Source of the DNA: Petunia secreta
Lineage: Eukaryota > Streptophyta > Magnoliopsida > Solanales > Solanaceae
DNA: 64,000 nt
Assembly: GCA_029990175.1 (NCBI GenBank)
Contig: JARKIP010000035.1
Coordinates: forward strand, 23,998,501 to 24,062,500
Direction: 5' to 3'
Positions 43,040-52,746 of the stretch are shown one piece after another. The notes under the pieces were generated by a model that had not been told where the DNA came from, did not search any database, and worked only from the letters and a program-made list of their open reading frames with translations. Positions within the stretch are counted from its first letter, which is position 1. The number at the start of each line of letters is the position of its first letter. The position numbers and the translations under genes are program-made.

Positions 43040-43600
43040 CACTTAGAGTAGTTGGTGTGACAAATGATGATCATTATGAGTAGAAATGGACAACTAGAGT
43101 GGTCAGAGTGACAAATGATGATTATTATACCTACAAATGACCAACTATACTTGTAAGAGTGACAAATAATGATCACTATCACTATAAATGACCCACTATA
43201 CTTGTAAGAGTGACAAATGATGATCATTATCACTATAAATGACCCACTATACTTCTTATAGGGAGAAATGATGATCACTATCACTATAAATGACCCACTA
43301 TACTTGTTATAGAGAGAAATGACGATCATTATACCTTCAAAAGACCCACTATACGTGTAAGAGTGACAAATGATGATTATTATGACTACAAATGACACAC
43401 TATGCCTGTAAGAGTGACAAATGATGATCAATATCACTATAAATGACCAACTATACTTCTTATAGGGAGAAATGATGATCATTATACGTACAAATGACCA
43501 ACTATACTTGTAAGAGTGACAAATGATGATCACTATCACTATAAATAACCAACTATACTTGTTATTGGGAGAAATAATTATCCATACATATACTCTAGTT
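43040..43600. repeat. 51-bp minisatellite, array A
   Basis: About eleven units of roughly 51 bp, each with 'acttgtaagagtgacaaatg' followed by ATGATCATTAT and AAATGACC(C/A)ACTAT. Since 51 is a multiple of three, the minus strand stays open for 192 codons with a 17-residue period; this is a by-product of the repeat, not good evidence for a gene. Confidence 0.88.
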
Positions 43601-43794
43601 TCGAACATCCACTAGACGTTTGTCACATGTTATGTGTCGTTCCGAGCGCTATGTTCAATTTTTTCTATGTTCATCATACTTTTTCACAATTAAAGTAGTT
43701 AGCGCGACAAATTATGATGATTGTATGGCTATAAGTGACCAATTATACTTGTAAGAGTGATAAACGCATCCACTTTCATCACAAAGACCACTTA

Positions 43795-44695
43795 GAGTAG
43801 TTTGTGTGACAAATGATGATCATTATGAGTAGAAATGACCAACTAGAGTTGTTAGAGTGACAAATGATGATCAATATGATAAGAAATGACCCACTATACT
43901 TGTTAGAGTGATAAATAATGATCATTATGAGTAGAAATGACCTACTATACTTGTAAGAGTTACAAATGATGATCATTATGAGTAGAAATGACCCACTATA
44001 CTTGTAAGAGTTACAAATGATGATCATTATACCTACAAATGACCCACTATACTTGTTAGAGTGAGAAATGATGATCACTATCATTATAAATGACCAACTA
44101 TACTTGTTAGAGTGATAAATGACGATCATTATACCTACAAATGACCCACTATACTTGTTAGAGTGAGAAATGATGATCACTATCACTATAAATGACCCAC
44201 TATACGTGTAAGAGTGACAAATGATGATTATTATGACTACAAATGACCTACTATGCTTGTAAGAGTGACAAATGATGATCACTATCACTATAAATGACCA
44301 ACTATACTTCTTATAGGGAGAAATGATGATCATTATATGTACAAATGACCAACTATACTTGTAAGAGTGACAAATGATGATCACTATCACTATAAATGAC
44401 CAACTATACTTGTTAGAGTGACAAATGATGATCAATATGATAAGAAATGACCCACTATACTTGTAAGAGCGACAAATGATGATCACTATCACTATAAATG
44501 ACCAATTATACTTGTTATAGGGAGAAATGATGATCATTATCACTATAAATGACCAACTATACTTGTTAGAGTGACAAATGATGTTCAATATGATAAGAAA
44601 TGACCCACTATACTTGTAAGAGCGACAAATGATGATCACTATCACTATAAATGACCAATTATATTTGTTATAGAGAGAAATAATGATCCATACAT
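43795..44695. repeat. 51-bp minisatellite, array B
   Basis: About seventeen units of the same 51-bp repeat as array A. The minus strand is open for 333 codons (44780-43779). The blocks before arrays A and B (42866-43060 and 43615-43815) are themselves near-identical at an offset of 749 bp, so array plus flank was duplicated as a higher-order unit; a third diverged copy of the flank begins near 44720. Confidence 0.88.
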
Positions 44696-45914
44696 ATAGT
44701 CTTGTTTCGAACATCCAATAGATGTTTGTCACATTATATGTGATGTTCCGCGCAAAATGTTCTATTGTTTCTATTGTCACATTATAATTAAAGGGCGATG
44801 ATCATTATCACTCTAAATTACCAAGTATACTTGTTAGAGTGACAAATGATTATCCATCTATCTTTGTTGTTTCGAACATGCTGTTGATGTTTGTCACATG
44901 AACATCATGTTCGGAGCGCCATTTTTCGATGTTGCTATCTTCATCGTATTGTTTTTGAAAATATTCAGAACATATAGCGATATGATTGAAACATGAAGTG
45001 AGTCGTGCGGAACGACTTAGGGTGCAATGGTAATTTACAGGACAAAATAACAATTTCAAATGAAATTTCTTGATCATTAGTACACAAAACATAACAATTG
45101 GAAATAAATAGAACCTAAAGTATGAACAAACACTTGATCCAACTTGTATTAAGTTATAATCATCTATATTTATCGCTCTAACTTGTATAATTGATTATTT
45201 TAAGTGATAATCTTTTACAATTATCACTTGAACATTATCAGTTGATCATATATTGTGCAGACGTTGGGAATACCTATGAGTTGTTTCAAATGTAGAAAAG
45301 TTATAACTGCTAATATTTAGCCATATACTATGAAAGATTATTCATATATTACATACCTACAAGAAAGATTAATTGATTATCCTCTACTTCTTTTTCATTC
45401 TCTTTCGGAGTAATATATATATATATATATAAATACACAAGTTGATGTCTCATAAATAAGTATCTAATTCATATGATAGTACATAAGATTTTAACATCTA
45501 CAATCACTCTGGTAGATATTTAAACATCGGTGGAACGTGAAATATCTCACAAGAAGTTTCAAACATCATGTAGGAAGTTCAGAACATACATGTAGTCGTT
45601 CAAAACTTTCAATATGTTTGAAACATCTTGAGTATCTTTTTTTTCTTCAGAAAAATGATAAATAAATACACAAGGATGGTTATGTATATTGTGTGATAAT
45701 ATTTGATCTGTTGTTGTTGTTGTTGTTGTTGATGATTGTGGAGGTTGTGTGTACAAATAAAATTTATAAAATCTGGTGCATTTGTTAAGGGGTTGTGTAT
45801 ACAAAAAGGTATCTTGAGAATAATATGAGTGTAGATAGACGAGTTGGATAGCTCGAGTGTGAAAAAGTGTGAAAAAACTTATTAGTTTTCTAGTTTAGTT
45901 CTCTAAATTTAGTT

Positions 45915-46435
45915 AATGGTTGGAACATCACAAAGGATGTTTCGAACATCTTGAGTAATGGTAGGAACCTCCATCAAGACATTTCATCTTTAATATGTTA
46001 GTACTGCTTTTTTTGAGTTCATCGCTTAAAGATAAATAATTCTAAATAAGGAGAGAGGTTTCTGAAGTTAACTCTACCATATTTTCTTTTTTTTTTTAAA
46101 AAAAAAGAAGAATGTTGAAAAAATTTATAGGTACATTAATTCTGTCTAATGATTGTCGCTTTCCTTATGTTTTCCATTTGTCACTCACCGATTGAGTCTT
46201 ACTTATTTTTGTTTTTGAGGATCGAAAAATCAAATGATATTTTTATTTCAAATCTTATCTCAACGTCTAGATAAAAAATGCTTCCAACATCGAGACAGAG
46301 ATGTTCCGAACATCATGATAGAAGATGTTCCGAACACCCTGGCAGTTGTTCTGAATTTCCTAATAGAAGATATTCCAGATACCGTAAAAAATGTTCCGTA
46401 CATTCTGACAGAAGATGTTCCGAACACCTAAAAAA
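45915..46435. repeat. GATGTTC/GAACATC palindrome cluster, right
   Basis: Repeated half-sites such as GATGTTTCGAACATC near 45937 and GATGTTCCGAACATC near 46302. It corresponds to the left cluster and lies at the inner edge of the right arm. Confidence 0.75.
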
Positions 46436-47036
46436 AAAAATTTCAACCGCGAATTTTTATTCAAAATTCATCCAAAGCAACTCAAATCAACACCAAATTA
46501 TCTCAAATTTTATACTTAAGATCCAAATACCATTCTCAAGCATTTCAAACAATACCCACTCCAAAATTACATAAAAATCATGTTTGGATTTTTAAACCCA
46601 CTTCAAATTTTAAATTTTCTTTTTGCATAAGAAGAAGAAGATAAAGAAGAATGAGAGCAAGAAGAAGAAGAAAATGACTATGTAAACAACAAAAAGTAGT
46701 TGAAGAGTATGACAAGAAAGATGAAGAAAATGAGAAGAATGTGAAGAAAAGAAAATAGAAGAGAAGGAAGATGAAGTAGATATGATGAACAAGAAGAGAA
46801 AGAGAGAATTTTTATTCATTTGATTTAAAAATTATGGTATTTAATTTTGATCCCAAGAAGTTTAAAAGTTTTGTTATATTTAATTACAGCCCACAAAGTT
46901 TTAGTAATGCTAATTTGGTCCATGATTAGTCCTAATTGTACTTAGAATAAAAAGAAAATAGAAAAGAAAAGGCGAGACCCTTTTCTGCCAAAAAAAACTT
47001 GAGGGGTTCTGGAACACCACATCTCACAAGTTTCTA

Positions 47037-47080
47037 AATGGGGTTTAAACCCCATTTGAGCCATTTCTGTTGTTTATAAC
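47037..47080 (+). pseudogene. Transporter gene exon 5, right part, with nonsense codon
   Basis: Continues the frame cut at 41798: KWGLNPI, then TGA at about 47056-47058, then AISVVYN and donor GTATGT at 47081. Family members have a basic residue at the stop position, so CGA to TGA is the likely change. Confidence 0.85.
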
Positions 47081-47197
47081 GTATGTTTTCTCTCATTCAC
47101 CTCCTATTCTATTACTCAACTTAATTACGCTCCTTTCTTCAAATATGTTAGGAAAGACTAATGGATGTAACTAATTCTTTTATGATCTTGACTACAG

Positions 47198-47348
47198 GGA
47201 ACTGTGTGCTCCTCATTGGCGTTATACTTAAGCTCCTGGTGTATAGAAAAGAAAGGTCCTTTATATGTCTCAATGTTCAACCCTTTGTTATTGTCATTGC
47301 TGCCTTTCTTAGTTGGATTCTGCTTCGCGAGAAATTATACGTTGGAGT
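47198..47348 (+). pseudogene. Transporter gene exon 6, with single-base frameshift
   Basis: After acceptor CTACAG the frame reads GTVCSSLALYLSSWCIEKKG PLYVSMFNPL in two conserved blocks. At about 47284-47292 the family match moves to another frame (VIAAFLSWILLREKLYVG), which fits loss of one base. Donor GTAAGT at 47349. Confidence 0.87.
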
Positions 47349-47648
47349 GTAAGTGAGGAAAATGATAAAATTAGTATTCTTTCATTTCGATTTAATATGG
47401 ATACACAGATATCGTAAAGTATATTTCACAATATCATTTTATCTAACCTGTTGTAGAAGGCCACTCGTCTTATATATTCATTAGGTTGCTAGCCCTTATT
47501 TTTATAAGCTGTTACGCAGTTATCATTTAAGTGAACTAATAGCATAATAATTATTTTACATAATCGAGTATAGAAATTATACTCCTTCCATTATTTCGAC
47601 AACTGATGGAATTGGTTGAGTTGATTTCCTTTTCTCTCTTTTGGACAG

Positions 47649-47868
47649 GGTGGTGGGCTCAATCTTGACGGTGGTTGGACTCTGCGGCTTTCTTTGGAGG
47701 CAGAAAAAAGAGATGGAGCAAAGGAAAAATGATGTTGACGAAGAGGATAAGGAGGCAAATAAAGAGGAGAACCTGTTAATTAAGGCTGACCTTAAATTGC
47801 AATTACCTGAAAAATCAGAATTGGATGGTTTTCCACCTAAGTCGAATCACAGATCCCTCCAATGCTAA
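47649..47868 (+). CDS. Transporter gene exon 7
   Basis: After acceptor TTGGACAG it encodes the last helix (VVGSILTVVGLCGFLWRQKK) and a hydrophilic tail rich in Glu and Lys, ending SLQC and TAA at 47866-47868. Length and composition are usual for the family. Confidence 0.88.
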
Positions 47869-48245
47869 CAAAGAGCTATGTGAGACAGAAAGAAGTTCCC
47901 ATAGTTAAGATATTGGTATGTATATATTCCATAAATCAAGGTGTGCTCCTTCCATGTAATACTAGTTTCCGATATGTTTGTGTGGTAACTAGCTAGTTTG
48001 CAAGCTGGTTGGCCACCTAATTATGATTTAGAACAAGTTGGTCACTTGATTACAACTTCTAATGAGTTATCTTGCAAGTTTATGACAATAGAGTTAGTTG
48101 AATTGCAACTTAATTACAACTTGGAGTGAGTCGGCATCCAACTTGATTGCAACTAATATATACTTCTTTCGTCTCTATTTATTTGTCATAGTTTGACATG
48201 ACACAAAGTTTAATAAAAAGAGTAAAACTTTTGAAACTTGTGGCC
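47869..48245 (+). other. 3' flank of the transporter gene
   Basis: Probable 3' untranslated region and host flank. From about 48168 on, 'ttatttgtcatagtttgaca' and 'agagtaaaacttttgaaac' are phrases common in dispersed asterid repeats. This repeat continues after the solo LTR at 49536 ('tcaaaataagtctttgatat'), which confirms the insertion point. Confidence 0.5.
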
Positions 48246-49535
48246 TGTTGCTCCCAAACGCACACGCAAGTATACGTGGTCGACAAGTAATACAGTGATA
48301 AATCGAGTATCGTTCCCACGAGGACTATTCAGACTAACACTTAACAAACAATTTCTAACAACTATTCAGAGATTTTTTTTTTCTTCAATGGTGAGAGTTT
48401 TAGTAACTAAAGAGCAGTAATTAAACAATTAAAGTTTAGTCAAACAATGGTGCAAACTTTGGTTGTTAACAACATTAAGACGACGGTCCAGGGTCAGAGT
48501 TACGAACAATCCAGTTGAGTTTTCCAATTGATTCCACTTCTTAAATCCCGAGTTACTAACTAACAGAGTAAATGTACCTGTGAAATCCTTTCGATTCTTC
48601 ACAGTCTATGCAGGCTCCTTCGATCCCTATATGTCTATGGGTTGAATCACGTGCACACAAATTGGTTCCCCGATGCCCGGGTTCACAAACTAGTCCTATT
48701 CTTTCTTATTACGTAATTAAATTCCCTCTTTCGAGTTCAATCTAAAAATCATAGATAATGCATAATTATCGAGCTCTAATAATTAAGCAAGTGAAATCAA
48801 GAAAGAATAAGCAACCCGTTATGGGATTCAATTAATGGGAATCAATCTTCAAACATCAACTTTCATGTATTACTCTAACCCTAGAACATAAGATTTAGCC
48901 ACACATATTCATAATCACAACGCAATGAATTGATGAAATAATGATGTAAATAATTAAGTAGATGAAAGATTAGGAATAAACCCTTGTTCAATAAAGTATG
49001 GTGCTCTCAAATTGCTCCAAAGTCTCAACTTCCATAAAAAACTAAGTAAAATAGTATTTATAGGGTTTACAAAGGCCTGGTAATAAGTTACACCTAAGCC
49101 TAGACGAAATAGGAAGTCAAAACACGCTCCAGGGGCGCTATAACTGGCGGCCCGCGCCCACGACCGCGCTTGGACAAACAGAAGACATCGAACATTGGGC
49201 GCTTTGGCTCCACTCCATGTTGGAAAACGCGCCAGCAGTGGAGCGTTGTGGGAGGCGCGCCGCGTGGCCTGTAGCGCCAGGCAAATCAGCCTCCTCCTTG
49301 CTCCGCAATTCGCCTCGTGTCGTGTCTTTGTGTGCTTAATCCAATCCTCAATCAATTTCCAATCATTCCTTGCTCAATCATGCTTTTAAAAGCTCCATAT
49401 GCACTGCATAACAACCTACATACACACGACATAAAATCAGTGCAAAACCACATTCATAAACTATAAAACGGGCGAATAAAAAGCTCAAACATGCGGAAAT
49501 ATTAAGGAAACATTGGCATAAAATGCCAAACATCA
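48246..49535 (-). mobile_element. Solo LTR of an Athila element
   Basis: 1,290 bp related to the Athila LTR at 17174-18475 over its whole length, same ends (TGATGTTTGGC... on the minus strand). Flanks tggcc (48241-48245) and tggct (49536-49540) are a target duplication with one mismatch. No internal sequence, so it formed by LTR-LTR recombination. GC-rich segment at 49130-49280. Confidence 0.88.
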
Positions 49536-49627
49536 TGGCTCAAAATAAGTCTTTGATATCTGTGTGGCTAGAAATCTTTTCATTAAAGGTAATTGTTTCC
49601 AAATTTAAAAATATATGATAATCTTTT

Positions 49628-50434
49628 TGATGCAGTGCAAATTGGCTTAGTACCCAACCATCGAGAGCCAAGCTTGAAGAGCACAAAGAACATGAGTCAA
49701 GGGCCCCGGAAGCGACTTGAAGATCATGCATTGGAGCGCCAAGGAAGGAGGACCACCTAGGCTACAAAGGAGGAACATCCGAGGCGCATTTTGAGGCATT
49801 TCAAGGAGCTTCAGGAAGAGGCGGACCGCCTACAAAATGTGAACTCTCTGGATTCTTGGCAGGCGGACCGTCTACATGCTAGGGCGGACCGCCCACTTTT
49901 TTGAAGGAAGCATGGGGCGGAGCACCTACTAGGGGTGGGCGGACTGCCTACTGCTGTTACAAGCCCATCCGAGTTTGCTCTATTTTGTTGTGTAATTATA
50001 TCCATAACCCTAAGTGACTTCTATTGTTTTAATTAGACTTAGGGGATTTTTAGTCATTTTACTTAGGAGTGTGGGAAAACTATAAAAGCCACACTTAGTC
50101 TTTCATTTCATAAGTTAGTTTTTGAACATAGAATTTGAGAAGTGGGAATTAGAGAAGGCCGAGCCTTTCTAGTCCGAAGCCCGAGGCTTCATGTATCTCG
50201 TTAACTTGGAACCTATGGAGATTCATCGCTAATGTGAAATCCTTGTAAGGTTCGAGTTTTACTTTCTCCCTTTGGATAATTAAATTCTTCTTTGAAATAT
50301 TTATTCGTTCTTTCTTCCAATTCTTGTCTTCCTAGTCTTAAATTTCTCGATATCTTTGATATCACCTTTATCAAATTTGCTTGCTTCCGCTCATTTATCG
50401 TTTAGTTTGCTTCCGCGTGTTTTGTCCTGCATCA
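49628..50434 (+). repeat. 5' LTR of non-autonomous copy 2
   Basis: 807 bp, TGATGCA...TGCATCA. A segment near 50150-50220 ('aggccgagcctttctagtcc', then the 'gaagcccgaggcttcatgta' phrase) is nearly identical to copy 1, fixing the family. The middle carries GGCGGACCGCC-type palindromes (about 49816, 49861, 49882, 49945) where copy 1 has GCGATCGC. Confidence 0.85.
49814..49955. repeat. Cluster of GGCGGACCGCC palindromes in the LTR
   Basis: Four to five copies, some with one change (ggcggaccgtc, ggcggactgcc). A second cluster of three is in the leader at 50912-50990. No GCGATCGC is seen in this copy. Confidence 0.85.
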
Positions 50435-50436
50435 GT

Positions 50437-50448
50437 TGGTATAAGAGC
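50437..50448 (+). other. Primer-binding site of non-autonomous copy 2
   Basis: TGGTATAAGAGC, one change from the Met-tRNA primer site, two bases after the LTR. Confidence 0.8.
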
Positions 50449-51387
50449 ACGGATCGGGTGTTGTTCTTACAAACCCTCGTTCCTTGTTCGTAGTATCTTT
50501 ATCTTGTTATTGTGTTCTTGAAAATTTAAAGAAAACAAAAAAATAGAAAAACTTGAAAATTTCACAAAATTTGGTGGAACTTATTGAATTGGAACACCCA
50601 TACATTGAAAATTATTGAGGTTTGTTTCTTATGTGGTTTTCGTTCTTTTGGTACCAACATTACGAGATTTGGTGATGTATTCAAAAATTTGAAGAATTGA
50701 AATTCCCAAATTTTCAAAGAACCCTAGAACTTGCTCAAGAATCAAAATTGATCTTTTGCTATTTGATTGGGGTTAAAATCTATTGGGAAATGTTTAGAAT
50801 CATCATACATATCTTTGGGTATCATTAGAATTGAAAAACACCCGAAAACGTTGGATTTTGAGTGCAAAATGATGCAAAAATGCATTTTGCACAGCTGCAG
50901 GAAGAAGTAGTAGGCGGACCGCCCACTGTGGGAGGCGGACCGCCCACCTGTGGTGCTGCTCTCTGGACTTTTGTTGGCGGACCGCCCATGGACTGAGGCA
51001 GAGCTCCTCTTTGCTGAAGGGTTCCTCGGGTAGTTTTTTCGTAGGTTTTCACTTGTTATTCGCCCACGGACTTTTTGGTTAGTGTTTCTTGGGTATTTGG
51101 CCTACTCGAAAGACACTAATCTTTTAGCGTATTAGGACATTCGTGCGTAGAGGAGACTAGAATTCAAAGAAGAGTCGTAGAACTTTCTTTGGCATCAAGT
51201 GTGCACTTTAAATAGCCGTCCGTACATCGAGTCTCATTAACTCCATTCCGAACTTTAACTTGGACATACTAGTTGTGATCACCTTGGTTCCCAAGTTGTA
51301 AAGGCCTCGCTCTTGAGTGTTCATAAATTGAGTGATACATGCTAGGGAGTGACTTTCGGGAGGTTTTGTTCTTTTGGTGTTACAACA
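50449..51387 (+). other. Leader of non-autonomous copy 2
   Basis: No coding region. Three GGCGGACCGCC palindromes at about 50912-50990. The stretch 51110-51330 is well conserved with copy 1 (for example 'aatagccgtccgtaca'). Confidence 0.6.
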
Positions 51388-52746
51388 ATGTCAGATGTTG
51401 ATTGTAGAGATTATGGCTCATGTGGGGATGATGCGAGTTGCTATGGCTCGTATGGTGATAATGTAGACTATGGTTCCTTTGATGATGATGATAGCCATTA
51501 CTATGATGATGGAAACTATGGCTCCTATGGTGATGAAGCGGTTTACTATGATGATCGTGAGGTTGATGAAGACTATGAGGCTTGTGATGATAAATGTGTT
51601 GATCCTTACGCTTCTAGTCAAGAACCCGAAGATGGTGACACTTCAAGGTACATTGATCCTACTTACTCTACTTGTGATGAATTTGGCCATGTTGATAGTG
51701 ACATAGAGAGGATAGATGATGAGGTTGATAATATAAATTGTTTATATGCATCTTCTCTTGGTGTTGCTAGTGGAGTAGAAGGGAGTAGTAAAGGCCCTTC
51801 CATTAGTATGGGAGGAGGTGGTGGTTGTTCCATGGGAAAGAAGAAGCTTGTATCTTTTAGGTACGCTAAGCGACCTAATACTTCTAATTCCCATGCGGAG
51901 GTTGGTTTGAGAGATGGTGTTGCTTTTGCTACAAAGGGGTTATATTCCGTGAGGGGCGTGGATGGTTGTAGTAGGAGTAGTACTATGGGCTATGGAACCA
52001 AGGCGAGAGGCACTTATGGGTTCCATGGTAAGGTTCCTTCCTCGAGTTCCAACAACATTTCTAATGTTGGAAGAGTGACGGGAAGTGGAGATTTTTCTAG
52101 TGGTGTTGCCACTAGTGGAGGGATAAGGAAGACCCAAGTTGTTGGTGTTGATAGTCGTGGGCATTCAAGTTCCTTCTTGGATGCATCTATATGAAACTTG
52201 GGTAGATGTAGGTTCGTTGTTGAGGTAAATGGTATTGGAGGATACTTGCTCAAGATTGGTGATACCGATGCCAATTGTATTAGCACCTCTTTGGTTGATA
52301 GGCTAAGGATACCATGCAATAAGCTAGAGCATCCTTATAAGTATGATGGAGTGTGGGTTTCTAAGGAGGCTCGGGTACTCATATCTCATAGGAATTATAA
52401 ATGCTATATGTGGTGTGATGTGTATCCCATGCAACATGTTGATGTGTGGATAGGTGAGCCATGGTTGGAGGGCAAGAGGGTGCAATATAGTGCTATGAAG
52501 GATGCGTATCTTGTGGGCATAGGGCAAAGGGTTTATGACTTTGTGCCTTATCGGACAAGGGGCCGATTGCCTACTAGTACACCTTCTTTGGCTAGGCAAA
52601 GGAGCAAGGATCGAGAACTTCATTCCATGGGCAACAATGTGCAATCAAGGAGTCCTACAATTACAAGAAGTGGTGGGACTAGTTCAAGTGAAGGGTTGAT
52701 AGACATCAACAAAGTGAACCCCAAGCCACAATTTTCAAAACCAAGT
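51388..52746 (+). pseudogene. Retropepsin-like ORF, copy 2, N-terminal half
   Basis: Starts at the conserved MSDVD and follows copy 1 closely through the acidic region, the MGGGGGCSMGKKK segment and the retropepsin-like domain (CRFVVEVNGIGGYLLKI; NCISTSLVDRLRIPCNKLEH; WIGEPWLEGKRVQY). The site equivalent to the catalytic triad reads I-G-D-T, again without D-[ST]-G. One stop (TGA at about 52192-52194) lies just before that domain. The frame is cut at 52746 by the Tekay-type element and resumes at 62247. Confidence 0.83.

Larger units (their letters stand above)
41799..47027. mobile_element. Mutator-like element with long inverted arms, inserted in exon 5
   Basis: Nine-base duplications AAGTTTCTA flank it (41790-41798 and 47028-47036), the Mutator hallmark. 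The ends are imperfect inverse copies: 'cctcccaagttatttttg' at 41818 against 'caaaaaaaacttgagggg' at 46988. The arms pair on over some 600 bases, most clearly 42180-42400 with 46440-46640 (for example 'gtgggtgttgtttagaat' against 'attatctcaaattttata' neighbours in inverse). Inside are 51-bp minisatellite arrays and GATGTTC/GAACATC palindromes but no transposase, so it is non-autonomous. Removing it and one duplicate rejoins exon 5 in frame. Confidence 0.88.
26809..47868 (+). pseudogene. WAT1/UMAMIT-type EamA transporter gene, seven exons, disrupted
   Basis: Members of this plant family are membrane proteins with about ten helices and two EamA domains; they export amino acids or auxin-related molecules. 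Exons by protein match and splice sites: 26809-26984, 28848-28910, 40838-40954, 41051-41297, 41687-41798 joined to 47037-47080, 47198-47348, 47649-47868. All introns begin GT and end AG, and phases agree. Family motifs include DPFVQTAYRSIFATVSIAPF, KTRPRLTLSVLFQIF, IGLKYTTPTIVSAIDNLIPA, EKLGLRSRAGLAKLIGT and the SSWCIEKKGPLYVSMFNPL loop. Three lesions break it: a 5.2-kb Mutator-like element in exon 5, a nonsense codon TGA (probably CGA before) in the rest of exon 5, and a single-base deletion in exon 6. Introns 1 and 2 are greatly enlarged by repeats. The locus is dead as assembled; the two small lesions could in principle be sequencing errors. Confidence 0.9.

Noticed and set aside
43040..44695. 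51-bp repeats as a CRISPR-like array or as a real repeat-protein gene
   Set aside because: There are no spacers, and the open frame follows from a unit length divisible by three. There is no conserved start and no sign of codon selection that I can see by eye.
46610..46819. Minus-strand ORF rich in Ser and Phe in the right arm of the Mutator-like element
   Set aside because: It is a translation of a GAA/AAG-rich low-complexity stretch.
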